A stretch of DNA of 64,000 nt from Actinomadura rudentiformis (GCF_008923185.1 NZ_WBMT01000008.1:248001-312000), one strand, 5' to 3'. Shown: positions 1 to 10,233, counted from the stretch's first letter. The notes: generated by a model from the letters alone, not told the origin. Made by a program: numbers and translations.

Positions 1-365
1 CCGACGCTGAGCACGGCGGTCGCCTGCCGCTCGGTGGCGAGCCCGTCAAGGCGCTCGATCCCTGAGAGCAACTCGTACGAAGCGGAGACGTCGACGTAGT
101 GCACGCCACGTTCCAGGCAGGCGCGAGCGACCCGCGCGTTGTCCTGGTCGACGCACATGAGCACGGCGTCGGCCCCGTCGAGCGCCCGATCGAGCTCGTC
201 AGGTTCGCGCAGGTCGACCCGGAGGGACGTGGTGTCCGGCACCGGCCGGGCCTTCTCAGGGGCCCGTCCCGCCACGACCACCGCGCCCGGATACCAGCCG
301 GTCAGCAAGGCGGCCGCCTCCCGGCCGACCGCGCCGTACCCACCGAAGACCACGATGCGCCTCAT
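1..365 (-). CDS. NAD(P)-binding saccharopine dehydrogenase-like protein (3' end cut by window)
   Basis: Only the N-terminal 121 residues are in the window. The protein opens with a Rossmann strand and glycine loop (VVFGGYGAVGRE, residues 5-16). A run of short beta/alpha units follows with DGADAVLMCVDQDN and GVHYVDVSA, the pattern of saccharopine-dehydrogenase-like reductases in which an acid or imine substrate sits over NAD(P). The ATG at 365 overlaps the stop of the upstream methyltransferase gene (ATGA), so the two are translationally coupled. The substrate cannot be told. The family call rests on the N-terminal fold only. Confidence 0.7.
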   Translation of the reverse strand, partial: MRRIVVFGGYGAVGREAAALLTGWYPGAVVVAGRAPEKARPVPDTTSLRVDLREPDELDRALDGADAVLMCVDQDNARVARACLERGVHYVDVSASYELLSGIERLDGLATERQATAVLSV

Positions 366-1225
366 CGGGCCGCTCGCACCAGCCAGGAGTTCCACCGCAG
401 CCGGACGGCGTCCGCGCGCTCGAAGGGCCGCAGCGCGCTTTCGAGCGCCTCGCGGAGCGGGCCTGGATCGGCGCCCCCGAGGTTGAAGCGGACCGGGCCC
501 CACTCGGTGAAGAACTCGGCCGCGTCCGCGGCGTCACGGCCCCAGGAGGCCTCCGCTTCGACCAGTTCCGTGGTGACGTCCTGGAATCCCGCTGCGGTGA
601 GCACCGTCCTGACGTGGTCGGGGTCGGCCAGCGAGAGCGGCCCGGATCGGTCAGACCCGGATCGCTCGGGGTCGGGTCGGTCGGGTTCGGAGGCCGCCTG
701 CCAGCCTGGCAGGTGCTCGGCCGCCGCCGCGAGGATCGTGCCCAGGTCGGTGCCGCCGAGGTCCGCCATGCTCACGAACGCCAGGTGGCCACCCGGGCGG
801 AGAGCGCGCGCGACATTGCCGAACGCGGCGACCGGATCGGCGAAGAACATGACCGCGAACCGGCTGATCGCCGCGTCGAACCCGCCCTCGGGGAATGGAT
901 ACACCTGCACGTCACCCTGCTCGAACCGCACGTTCTCCACGCCCTCTTCGGCGGCGATTCCGCGTGCCCGGGTGAGCATCGGCACCGACAGGTCCACGCC
1001 AACGGCCTCCCCGAGCCGGGCCCGTCGCGCGGCCAGTCTCGTGGTCAGCCCGTTGCCGCAGCCGATGTCGAGCACCCGATCGCGCTCGCCGATCCGGGCG
1101 GCGTCCAAGAGCCGGTCGTTGAACCCTCCGTTCATGGACTCGTAGCGCTCGTGGTTGTCCGCCCAATGTTGGCCCTCGTAGCCGTTCCAGGCCTCCGCCT
1201 GCTCCGTGTTGACGATCTGGACCAT
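362..1225 (-). CDS. Class I SAM-dependent methyltransferase
   Basis: A 287-residue protein. SAM-binding motif I is VLDIGCGNG (residues 51-59), followed by an acidic motif II strand (AVGVDLS), a GDVQVYPFPEG motif and FAVMFFADPVAAF with LRPGGHLAFV, the usual ubiE/Methyltransf_11 series. The acceptor substrate is unknown. The start ATG at 1225 has a good GAGGAGG ribosome site. Around residues 180-200 there is a small Asp/Arg/Ser/Pro repeat (PDRPDPERSGSDRSG), coded by an imperfect DNA repeat near 640-690, probably a surface loop expansion. The gene is the first of a two-gene unit with the oxidoreductase that overlaps its stop, and two palindromic boxes sit 17 bp in front of it. Confidence 0.85.
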   Translation of the reverse strand: MVQIVNTEQAEAWNGYEGQHWADNHERYESMNGGFNDRLLDAARIGERDRVLDIGCGNGLTTRLAARRARLGEAVGVDLSVPMLTRARGIAAEEGVENVRFEQGDVQVYPFPEGGFDAAISRFAVMFFADPVAAFGNVARALRPGGHLAFVSMADLGGTDLGTILAAAAEHLPGWQAASEPDRPDPERSGSDRSGPLSLADPDHVRTVLTAAGFQDVTTELVEAEASWGRDAADAAEFFTEWGPVRFNLGGADPGPLREALESALRPFERADAVRLRWNSWLVRAAR

Positions 1226-1241
1226 CCCCGCCTCCTCGATG

Positions 1242-1269
1242 TGAACATATGTTCATGAACTTGTGTTCA
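1242..1269 (-). promoter_or_regulatory. Twin palindromic operator in front of the methyltransferase gene
   Basis: Two abutting 14-bp boxes: a perfect palindrome TGAACATATGTTCA at 1242-1255 and a near match TGAACTTGTGTTCA at 1256-1269. Both have TGAAC/GTTCA arms around four bases. They lie 17-44 bp upstream of the methyltransferase start, where a promoter is expected. Dimeric repressors of the ArsR, TetR or MarR type use such sites. No regulator gene lies beside it inside the window, so the binding protein is not known. Confidence 0.6.
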
Positions 1270-1308
1270 TATTGCGCCATGGTGGTCCTCGCGTCAACGC
1301 CCAAACGC

Positions 1309-1348
1309 CGTACGGCCCCCAAGGCAGGGTTGCCGAGGGGGCCGTACG
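1309..1348 (-). terminator. Hairpin terminator downstream of the UvrA-like gene
   Basis: Twelve-base perfect arms CGTACGGCCCCC (1309-1320) and GGGGGCCGTACG (1337-1348). The loop itself contains a short GGCA/TGCC stem. It lies just past the stop of the UvrA-like gene at 1361 and before the operator of the next minus-strand gene. There is no clear T run, which is common in actinomycetes. Confidence 0.65.
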
Positions 1349-1360
1349 TCGAATGGACGG

Positions 1361-3637
<2,277 letters not shown>

Positions 3638-3678
3638 GGAGGTCAACCCTTCACAGGAGGCTGGCGGGGCAATAATTT

Positions 3679-3691
3679 TGTACAGTGTACA
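3679..3691. promoter_or_regulatory. Candidate TetR operator between uvrA-like and tetR genes
   Basis: TGTACAGTGTACA: two TGTACA palindromes around a single G, lying in an A/T-rich 100-bp gap between the divergent UvrA-like gene (start 3637) and the TetR gene (start 3742). The position suits control of both promoters by the TetR protein. The site is seen directly; the binding partner is inferred from location. Confidence 0.5.
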
Positions 3692-3741
3692 GAGAAATTC
3701 TCGACGCCGCAATATAGAACGGAATTGTTCGTTCCCCTACT

Positions 3742-4389
3742 ATGGGGAGCATGGAGACCAAGACGCAAGCTCCCATGAGCGGCCGCAAGGCGCAGGCAGC
3801 CAGAAACGACGAACTTATCCGAGATGCGGCGCGGGCGGTGTTCACCGCCGATCCGGGCGCTCCCATCTCAGCCGTGGCAGAGTACGCCGGGGTCGGCATC
3901 AGCGCTCTGTATCGCCGGTACAAGAGCAAGGAAGAGCTGCTCCAGCGGCTGGCCGACGACGGGATGGACCGCTATCTCGCGCAGGTCGAGGCCGCGTTGG
4001 AAGACGACCGGGACGCCTGGACGGCGTTCGCCGACTTCATGCGACGCTGCCTGGACATCGGCGCGGGCTCGCTGACCATGCGGCTGGCCGGCAGCTTCCC
4101 CGTCACCGACGAGATGGCGCAGAAGGGCAGGGACATTCACATGGCCACCCAGCGCCTGCTCGACCGTACCAAGGAGGCGGGCGTGCTCCGGCGTGACATC
4201 GAGGTCGGTGACATCTCGGTGCTCCTGGAGCATCTGCACACCATCCGCATCGGAGACGATGAACGGATGAACCGGCTGCAACACCGCTATCTGGAGCTGT
4301 TTCTGGCTTCACTCCGTATGGCGGAAGCGGAGGAGCTCCCCGGCCCCCCTCCGAACTGGCAGGAGCTGAGAGGACGGTATGACGACTAA
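3742..4389 (+). CDS. TetR family transcriptional regulator
   Basis: 215 residues. The N-terminal helix-turn-helix reads ISAVAEYAGVGISALYRRYKS (about 47-67), the standard TetR recognition helix pattern with a YRRYKSKEELL continuation. The C-terminal ligand domain is of the SCO1712/DUF-type seen in actinomycete regulators. The start could be ATG 3742 or ATG 3751; neither has a classical ribosome site, so the transcript may be leaderless. The last 11 bases overlap the next gene. It is divergent from the UvrA-like ATPase and probably represses it and itself through the box at 3679-3691 (inference). Confidence 0.85.
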   Translation: MGSMETKTQAPMSGRKAQAARNDELIRDAARAVFTADPGAPISAVAEYAGVGISALYRRYKSKEELLQRLADDGMDRYLAQVEAALEDDRDAWTAFADFMRRCLDIGAGSLTMRLAGSFPVTDEMAQKGRDIHMATQRLLDRTKEAGVLRRDIEVGDISVLLEHLHTIRIGDDERMNRLQHRYLELFLASLRMAEAEELPGPPPNWQELRGRYDD

Positions 4390-5515
4390 ACCAATGACCA
4401 CTGGCTCTTCGGCCCCGGTGGCCGCCGGTCAGGTCCTCGACCGGCGGTCGCTGAACCGCGCCCTGCTGGCCCGCCAGCTTCTGCTCGACCGGCACGAGCT
4501 TCCTGCCCTCGACGCCATCGAGCACCTGGTGGGCATGCAGGCGCAGGCTCCCACACCGCCGTACATCGGCCTGTGGAGCCGCCTGGCGGCCTTTGAGTTC
4601 GACGAGCTGGCCACCCTGCTCACCGAGCGGGCGGCGGTCCGCATGGTCCTCATGCGCGGCACCCTCCACCTGGTCAGCGCCCGCGACGCGCTGGCCCTGC
4701 GGCCGCTCACGCAGGTCATCATGGACCGCTACGTCAGGACCGGGAACGGGCGGGACCTGAGCGGCCTCGACGTGCCCGCCGTCGAGGCCGCCGCGCGCGA
4801 GCTCTTCAAGGAGCCCCGCACCGACAAGGAGATGCGCGCCCTCCTCGCCGAACGTTTTCCCGACGGGGATCCCGAGCTGCTCAACTGGGCGGCCCGGACC
4901 GTGATCCCGCTCGCCCAGATCCCGCCGCGCGGCCTCTGGGGCAAGGGCGGCTTGGCCTCCCACATCACCCTTGAGGCCTGGCTGGGCCGCTCGCTCGACA
5001 CCGAGACCTCACTCGACCGCCTGGTGCTGCGCTACCTCGCCGCGTTCGGCCCGGCCACCGTCCAGGACGCGCAGCACTGGTCAGGCCTCACCGGTCTCGG
5101 CGAGGTCGTCGAGAGGCTCGCGCCCGAGCTCGTCACGTTCGCCGACGAGAACGGCAGGGTGCTCTACGACCTGCCCGACGCACCCCGCCCCGATCCCGGG
5201 ACCCCGGCCCCGATCCGGCTGATCCCGGACTTCGACAACCTCACGCTGTCGCACGCCGACCGGGCGCGGATCATCTCCGAGGAGCACCGCAAACGCCTGT
5301 TCACCGTCAACGGCATCATCCGCGCGGCCGTCCTCGTCGACGGCTTCGTCCATGGCACGTGGAAGCACGAAAAGAAGCGCGGTGTCGCGACCGTCCGCAT
5401 CGAGCTGTTCGAGCCCGTGTCCGAAGCTGATCGCACCGCCGTCGTCGAAGAGGCCGAACGACTCCTCGCCGCCGCGTACCCCGAAGCCAAGTCCTACGAG
5501 GTGGAGTTCATCTGA
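4379..5515 (+). CDS. Winged-helix DNA-binding domain protein (HTH_42 / AlkX-YcaQ-like)
   Basis: 378 residues. The N-terminus LNRALLARQLLLDRHELPAL and the downstream LVGMQAQAPTPPYIGLWSRL match the HTH_42 family, whose better-known members (AlkX/YcaQ) unhook DNA interstrand cross-links. The catalytic QxQ-like MQAQ is present. The body continues with RMVLMRGTLHLVSARDAL and an R-rich winged-helix domain. The gene overlaps the TetR stop, so it is co-expressed with it. The pairing with a UvrA-like ATPase suggests a module against DNA-damaging or DNA-binding compounds (inference). Whether it is a glycosylase or only a DNA-binding protein cannot be told here. Confidence 0.75.
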   Translation: MTTKPMTTGSSAPVAAGQVLDRRSLNRALLARQLLLDRHELPALDAIEHLVGMQAQAPTPPYIGLWSRLAAFEFDELATLLTERAAVRMVLMRGTLHLVSARDALALRPLTQVIMDRYVRTGNGRDLSGLDVPAVEAAARELFKEPRTDKEMRALLAERFPDGDPELLNWAARTVIPLAQIPPRGLWGKGGLASHITLEAWLGRSLDTETSLDRLVLRYLAAFGPATVQDAQHWSGLTGLGEVVERLAPELVTFADENGRVLYDLPDAPRPDPGTPAPIRLIPDFDNLTLSHADRARIISEEHRKRLFTVNGIIRAAVLVDGFVHGTWKHEKKRGVATVRIELFEPVSEADRTAVVEEAERLLAAAYPEAKSYEVEFI

Positions 5516-6012
5516 GCCGAGCCTGCGGATGAGGTCGAGCGCGCGTCATCGCGGCATTCGCCCTCTGTGTCGAGGGACTCCAGGAGGATGTGGAGGGTCT
5601 CGCGGAGCTGGGTGACCTGCTCGCGGGTCAGGGGATCGAAGAGGTGCCGCCTGACGGCCTCCACATGGCCCGGGGCGGCGGCCTTCAGGACCTCGAAGCC
5701 CTCGTCGGTGAGCTCCGCGAGAGTCGTCCGGCGGTCGGTGGGATGTTTGGTGCGGGTGACCCAGCCGTTCTCCTCCAGCCGATTGACCGCGTGGGAGAGG
5801 CGGCTGGGGGAGGAACGCACGATCTGGGCCAGCTGGCTCATGGTGAGCGTCCGGTCCGGGGACTCCGAGAGCATCGCCAAGATCATGTAGTAGGTGTGCG
5901 GCATTTTGGAGTCGCGCTGGAGCTGGCTCTCCAGCGCGTCGTTGAGGAGGCGGGTGGTCCACAGGAACGCCCGCCAGGTTGCCTGCTCGTCCTCATCCAG
6001 CCACCGGGTCAT
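5494..6012 (-). CDS. MarR family transcriptional regulator
   Basis: 172 residues with the MarR winged helix: TMSQLAQIVRSSPSRLSHAV is the recognition helix and GWVTRTKHPTDRRTTLAELT the wing with its DRR signature. The start is set at ATG 6012, which has a TGGAGA ribosome site. The longer frame from a GTG at 6033 would begin inside an operator box. The 3' end overlaps the tail of the convergent winged-helix gene by 22 bp. It faces the dioxygenase gene across three TTGA-N4-TCAA boxes, so it is very likely the repressor of that gene and of itself. Confidence 0.88.
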   Translation of the reverse strand: MTRWLDEDEQATWRAFLWTTRLLNDALESQLQRDSKMPHTYYMILAMLSESPDRTLTMSQLAQIVRSSPSRLSHAVNRLEENGWVTRTKHPTDRRTTLAELTDEGFEVLKAAAPGHVEAVRRHLFDPLTREQVTQLRETLHILLESLDTEGECRDDARSTSSAGSAQMNSTS

Positions 6013-6025
6013 GTCTCCAGTGTAA

Positions 6026-6086
6026 TTGAGCACTCAAGATTTGAAGAATCAACTATCCGGGCGTACGGTGACACTTGAATGCTCAA
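6026..6086. promoter_or_regulatory. Three MarR boxes (TTGA-N4-TCAA) in the marR/dioxygenase gap
   Basis: Three copies of the same dyad: TTGAGCACTCAA (6026-6037), TTGAAGAATCAA (6041-6052) and TTGAATGCTCAA (6075-6086, extended by C/G to 14 bp). Arms TTGA/TCAA with a four-base centre are the standard MarR operator form. They lie between the divergent starts at 6012 and 6110, the first two near the marR promoter and the third near the dioxygenase promoter. Confidence 0.75.
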
Positions 6087-6109
6087 GTATGTATCTCGGG
6101 GAGGTCGCC

Positions 6110-6862
6110 ATGACGCGGATGCCGGTGCTCTATCTCAGCCACGGCGCGCCGCCGCTGGCCGACGACGCGGCCTGGACCGGCCAGCTCGCCGGCTGGTCGG
6201 CGGATCTGCCGCGGCCCACGTCGGTGCTCATGGTGTCGGCGCACTGGGAGGAGGCGCCGTTGAGCATCGGCGCCACCCGTACGGTGCCGCTGGTCTATGA
6301 CTTCTGGGGCTTCCCGCAGCATTACTACGAGGTGCGGTACGAGGCGCCCGGAGCGCCGGAACTCGCCGAGGACGTGCGCAAACTGCTGCCCGAAGTGAAG
6401 CAGGACCCCGAACGCGGGCTCGACCACGGGGCCTACGTGCCGCTTGTGGAGATGTATCCCGAGGCCGACATTCCGGTGCTGCAGATGTCCATGCCCACGC
6501 TCGAACCCGAGCGGCTCTTCGAGATCGGGAAGCGGCTGGAGCCGCTGAGGGATCAGGGCGTGCTCATCGTGGGGAGCGGCTTCACCACGCACAACCTGCG
6601 GGCGATGAACCCCGACGCGCACGGCGCGCCGCCTGCGTGGTCCGCCGAGTTCGACGAATGGGCCGAACGGGCCGTCGGGGCGGGTGACGTGGACCACGTG
6701 CTGGACTTCCTGGGCAAGGCCCCCGCCGCGCGGATCGCCCATCCGCGGACCGAGCACTTCGCGCCGCTCTTCGTTGCGCTGGGCGCGGCCGAAACCGAGG
6801 GGCGGTCAGTGATCGACGGATTCTGGCACGGCATGGCCAAGCGGTCCTTCCAGTTCGGCTGA
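6110..6862 (+). CDS. Class III extradiol ring-cleavage dioxygenase (DODA/YgiD type)
   Basis: 250 residues. The metal-binding and active-site histidines of the LigB/DODA fold are visible in LYLSHGAPP (about residue 9), VSAHWEE (about 45), LDHGAYVPL (about 117) and GFTTHNLR (about 165). YgiD/DODA-type members open DOPA or other catechols with non-haem metal. The start is ATG 6110 with a GGGGAGG site; a longer frame begins inside the MarR boxes. The divergent MarR gene and its three boxes argue for induction by an aromatic compound (inference). Confidence 0.85.
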   Translation: MTRMPVLYLSHGAPPLADDAAWTGQLAGWSADLPRPTSVLMVSAHWEEAPLSIGATRTVPLVYDFWGFPQHYYEVRYEAPGAPELAEDVRKLLPEVKQDPERGLDHGAYVPLVEMYPEADIPVLQMSMPTLEPERLFEIGKRLEPLRDQGVLIVGSGFTTHNLRAMNPDAHGAPPAWSAEFDEWAERAVGAGDVDHVLDFLGKAPAARIAHPRTEHFAPLFVALGAAETEGRSVIDGFWHGMAKRSFQFG

Positions 6863-6904
6863 CCGGCCAGTTCACCTGACCGACCACTTGCCAAACCCAC
6901 CACT

Positions 6905-6960
6905 CGCCAAACCGGTCACCGCCAAACCGGTCACCGCCGAACCGGTCACCGCCGAACCGG
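6905..6960. repeat. 15-bp tandem repeat after the dioxygenase gene
   Basis: Nearly four copies of a 15-bp unit of the form ACCGCCAAACCGGTC, with A/G variation at one position. Each copy holds the palindrome ACCGGT. It lies in the gap between the ends of the dioxygenase and the convergent reductase gene. It is short and only locally repeated; no function is evident. Confidence 0.7.
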
Positions 6961-6984
6961 CCGCTTGGGCTGACCGGGCGCGGG

Positions 6985-7833
6985 TCAGACCTGGCTGGAC
7001 GTCTCCATCGCGGCAAAGCCCACCCGCCAGGACGGGATCTGCGGCTTCCAGCCCAGGCCGAGCGCCTTGGCGTTGGACACCGGCCGGCCCGTCGCGGCGG
7101 CGTGCCGCGCGGTCCCCGGGAGGGGGACGCCCAGCGCCGCGCTGTAGACCGGTAGCCAGTCCGCGGTGGTCGCGGGCTCGTCGTCCACGATGTTGACGGG
7201 TCCGGCGGGCCAGTCGAGCGCCGCCAGCGCGGCCGCGGCCGCGTCGTCGGCGTGCACGAACGAGGTCCACGCCGGGGACGGCCGCAGGCTCCCCGCCCGG
7301 ACCCGGTCGGCGATCGCGCCGTCCGCCGCGTACCACGTGCCGGGCCCGTAGAGCGCGCCGTACCGCAGGATGACGCCGCGCGGAAGCTCCGCGACGGCCT
7401 CCTCCAGCGCGGCGACGCCCTCGTAGGGCGGCAGCGTCGGGTCGAGGGCGTCGTCCTCGACCGCGGGCGCGTCACCCGGCACGTACAGCCAGCTGATGCT
7501 CTGCGCGATCATCACCTCGACGTTGGCCGCCTTCGCAGCCGACACCAGGTTGCGGGTGCCCTGGACGCGCAGCCGCGAGTTGGCCGCGAAGTCCTCCCCG
7601 CTGAGGTCGGTGAGCTGGTGGACGATGACGTCCGGACGCACCGCGAGCACGGCGTCGTGCACGGCCGGGGAGTCGAAGGCGTCCAGGACGAGGGGCTTGG
7701 CCTGCTGCGCGGCGATCGAGTCGGCGCGCTCGGCGGACCGGGTCGTCCCGGTCACCTCATGGCCCGCCTGCACGAGCAGGGGGACCAGCCGACTGCCGAC
7801 GACACCGGTCGCGCCGGCGACAAGAATCTTCAA
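6985..7833 (-). CDS. NAD-dependent epimerase/dehydratase (extended SDR)
   Basis: 282 residues. It begins KILVAGATGVVGSRLVPLL, the GxxGxxG dinucleotide loop of extended SDRs, and continues with VIVHQLTDLS, a catalytic-region ISWLYVP and ILRYGALYGPG. The usual YxxxK is not obvious, as in NmrA-like or atypical epimerases. The start is a TTG at 7833, eight bases behind a GGAGG site; upstream in-frame residues have no ribosome site. The substrate is unknown. Confidence 0.75.
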   Translation of the reverse strand: MKILVAGATGVVGSRLVPLLVQAGHEVTGTTRSAERADSIAAQQAKPLVLDAFDSPAVHDAVLAVRPDVIVHQLTDLSGEDFAANSRLRVQGTRNLVSAAKAANVEVMIAQSISWLYVPGDAPAVEDDALDPTLPPYEGVAALEEAVAELPRGVILRYGALYGPGTWYAADGAIADRVRAGSLRPSPAWTSFVHADDAAAAALAALDWPAGPVNIVDDEPATTADWLPVYSAALGVPLPGTARHAAATGRPVSNAKALGLGWKPQIPSWRVGFAAMETSSQV

Positions 7834-7952
7834 GGGGGGTACCTCCACGACTGCACGCCTTTGTGGCCGCCTTCCAGGAAGGATAGGCAGAGACTCTCTC
7901 CAGGTCACGCCCGGCACGGCGAAATGCCCCTCACTCGCGGTATTCCACGCGG

Positions 7953-9440
7953 TTACGCTCGGCCATGACCTTCCGTCCGCGCGTTCCGGAGGGGCAACCG
8001 CATCCGGAAGAGCGCTCCTCCCCCCGGGGCAGCTTCCACCGTGAGCGTACCCCCATGAGCCCTCAGCAGGTCACGGGCTATCGCTAGTCCGAGCCCCGCG
8101 CCGCCCTCGTCGCGGCTCCTGGCATCGTCGAGCCGGACGAATCGTTCGAAGATTCGCTCCCGGTCGCCCGGCGGCACTCCGGGACCGTCGTCAGTGATAT
8201 CCATCACTACCCACCGATCGCCATCCTGCCGCAATGTGACATTCACCTGCGAGGAAGCGTGGCGTTGCGCGTTGTTCAGAAGGTTGGCCAGCGCTCGTGC
8301 CAGCCGGTCGCGCGAGCCGAGGACCTGTGGAGCGGCCTTGAGCTCGATGCCGATGGGCACCCGGTCGGCCGGGCCGCGGCGCTCGACCTCCTCGCGGAGC
8401 AGGTCGGCGAGCGCGACGGGCTTAGGCGTGACGGCCTGTTCTCCGGCGTCCAGCCGCGCGAGCAGCAGCAGGTCGGCGGCCAGGTGCTGGAGCCGGACGA
8501 CCTCGGTGGTGAGCCCGTCCAGGTCCAGCAGCTCGGGATGCGCCGCGGCGACCTCCAGCTCGGTCCGGAGCGAGGCGATCGGGTTGCGCAGCTCGTGCGA
8601 GGCGTCCGCGACGAAGCCGCGCTGCCGTTCCACGGACCGTTCGAGCGCCGCGAGGGTCTCGTTGGTGGCCGTGGCCAGCGCGGCGACCTCGTCCCGCGAG
8701 GCGGGCACCGGTACGCGGCGCGTCAGGTCGCTGGAGGCCGTGATCTCGGCGAGCTCGGTCCGGATCGCCGCCACCGGCCGCAGCGCGCGCCGGGTGACCA
8801 GCCAGGTGACCCCCGCCACGACGGCCAGCAGGACCGGCAGCCCGGCCAGCATCGCCTGGGTGACCGTGCCCACGGCCTTGCGTGCGGTGGCCACGGCGGT
8901 TCCGGCGTGCACGGTCAGCGTCTCGCCGCCCGGCGTGGTGACCGCGATCGACGCGAACCGGTAGTCGGCGGTCTCGCCGTCCACGGTGGCACTGCCGGTG
9001 CTGTGGTGGACGTCGCCGGAGACCTCGCCGCGCTGCGGGGTGTCCTCGTCCCGGTCGTCGTCGTCATCCGGCGGACCGGGTGACGCCGCCGGCTTCACCG
9101 CCGCGGGGCCGGTGCCGCTGATCGCGCTCAGATCCTCGCCGGCCGCCACCACCCGGCCGGAGGAGTCCACGACCTGGACGGGGTTCTCGTCGCCGTCCGG
9201 CACGTCGAGTTGCGCGTACGGGACGCCCGCAGCCAGTTGCGAGGCGACCTCGCGTGCGGACACCTCGGCTTGGAGGTCGCTCTGCCGGTCGAGGTTGGCC
9301 CGCAGAAGCAGCACGACGGCGAGCCCCGTGACCACCAGCGCGACGGCGACGACGGCGGTGGCGAACAGCGTGGTGCGGGCACGGACAGAGGCGACCCGCG
9401 CGAAGGTGAATGGTCTCGGCATGTCAGCTGGTCTCGGCAT
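7953..9440 (-). CDS. Sensor histidine kinase (two-component)
   Basis: 495 residues. TM1 is at about 22-47 and TM2 at about 196-216, with a roughly 150-residue extracytoplasmic sensor between them. A HAMP linker follows (about 217-270), then the phospho-acceptor histidine in ADASHELRNPIAS (H282), an N box (NLLNNAQRHA), G1 (DDGPGVPP) and G2 (GAGLGLAIA). The sensor contains an acidic stretch (DDDDDRDED, about 125-133), which may bind cations. The gene overlaps the start of its response regulator gene's tail by a few bases, so the two are coupled. An 18-bp tandem duplication sits at its start and gives the odd beginning MPRPADMPRPF. Confidence 0.92.
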   Translation of the reverse strand: MPRPADMPRPFTFARVASVRARTTLFATAVVAVALVVTGLAVVLLLRANLDRQSDLQAEVSAREVASQLAAGVPYAQLDVPDGDENPVQVVDSSGRVVAAGEDLSAISGTGPAAVKPAASPGPPDDDDDRDEDTPQRGEVSGDVHHSTGSATVDGETADYRFASIAVTTPGGETLTVHAGTAVATARKAVGTVTQAMLAGLPVLLAVVAGVTWLVTRRALRPVAAIRTELAEITASSDLTRRVPVPASRDEVAALATATNETLAALERSVERQRGFVADASHELRNPIASLRTELEVAAAHPELLDLDGLTTEVVRLQHLAADLLLLARLDAGEQAVTPKPVALADLLREEVERRGPADRVPIGIELKAAPQVLGSRDRLARALANLLNNAQRHASSQVNVTLRQDGDRWVVMDITDDGPGVPPGDRERIFERFVRLDDARSRDEGGAGLGLAIARDLLRAHGGTLTVEAAPGGGALFRMRLPLRNARTEGHGRA

Positions 9441-9446
9441 GTCAGC
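9411..9446. repeat. Exact 18-bp tandem duplication over the kinase start codon
   Basis: TGGTCTCGGCATGTCAGC occurs twice head to tail (9411-9428 and 9429-9446). It duplicates the start region of the kinase gene, giving two possible ATG starts (9440 and 9422), and the second copy also contains the stop of the response regulator gene. The duplication keeps frame. Confidence 0.85.
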
Positions 9447-10119
9447 CCCCGTCGGTGGCGAGCCGGTAGCCGGACCCCCGCACCGTGACGATCGACTTGC
9501 GGCCGAACGGAGCGTCGAGCTTGCGGCGCAGTGCGCTCACGTACACCTCGACGATGTTGGGGTCGCCGTCGTACGCGAAACCCCAGACGTGTTCGAGGAT
9601 CTGCCCCTTGGACACGACGAGGCCCGCGTTCACGGCCAGGTGCTCCAGGACGGCGAACTCCTTGGCCGTCACCTCGACCTCGGTGTCGCCGCGCGACACC
9701 GCCTTGGCCGCAGGGTCCACGGTCAGGTCGCCGAGGACGATCGTGGGTGAGCCGCCCCGCGTACGGCGGCGCAGCAGGGCGCGTATCCGGGCCAGGAGCA
9801 CCACGTACGAGAACGGCTTGGTCAGGTAGTCGTCGGCACCGGTGTCCAGGCCCTCCGCCTCGTCGTACTCGCCGTCCTTCGCGGTGAGCATCAGGATGGG
9901 CGTCTCGTCCCCGGCCGCGCGCAGGGCCGAGCAGACCCGGTAGCCGTTCATGCCCGGCAGCATGATGTCCAGCACGATCAGGTCGTAGTCGTGGTCGGTC
10001 GCACGCCGCAGGCCCACCCCGCCGTCGTGCACCACGTCGACCACGAAGCCCTCGGCCACCAGTCCCTTGGCCAGGGACGCGGCCAGGCGGCGTTCGTCCT
10101 CGACGATCAGCAGGCGCAT
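9442..10119 (-). CDS. OmpR family response regulator
   Basis: 225 residues. The receiver domain has the acidic pair VEDE (7-10), the phosphorylation site D51 in LIVLDIMLPG, T/S in LMLTAKD and the conserved lysine in YLTKPF. The C-terminal winged helix ends VSALRRKLDAP and VRGSGYRLA. It is the first gene of the operon with the histidine kinase. Repeats of CTTCAGG between this gene and the divergent PepSY gene are the likely binding site. Confidence 0.93.
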   Translation of the reverse strand: MRLLIVEDERRLAASLAKGLVAEGFVVDVVHDGGVGLRRATDHDYDLIVLDIMLPGMNGYRVCSALRAAGDETPILMLTAKDGEYDEAEGLDTGADDYLTKPFSYVVLLARIRALLRRRTRGGSPTIVLGDLTVDPAAKAVSRGDTEVEVTAKEFAVLEHLAVNAGLVVSKGQILEHVWGFAYDGDPNIVEVYVSALRRKLDAPFGRKSIVTVRGSGYRLATDGG

Positions 10120-10140
10120 GGTCTCCAGGCTGCCAGACGC

Positions 10141-10180
10141 ACCTGAAGCGGGCTTCAGGTTGCTTCAGCCGCGCCTCAGG
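10141..10180. promoter_or_regulatory. CTTCAGG repeats and dyad between response regulator and PepSY genes
   Basis: A 20-bp inverted repeat ACCTGAAGCGGGCTTCAGGT (10141-10160; 9-bp arms, 2-bp centre) is followed by further direct copies of the half-site, CTTCAGC at 10163 and CTCAGG near 10175, spaced 10-11 bp. OmpR-class regulators bind direct repeats of about this spacing. It sits between divergent starts at 10119 and 10234 and may serve both. Confidence 0.55.
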
Positions 10181-10233
10181 TCCGTCCGCCAGCGTGGGTC
10201 CTGAACGTTCCGCACCGATCTGGAGGGATCTTG

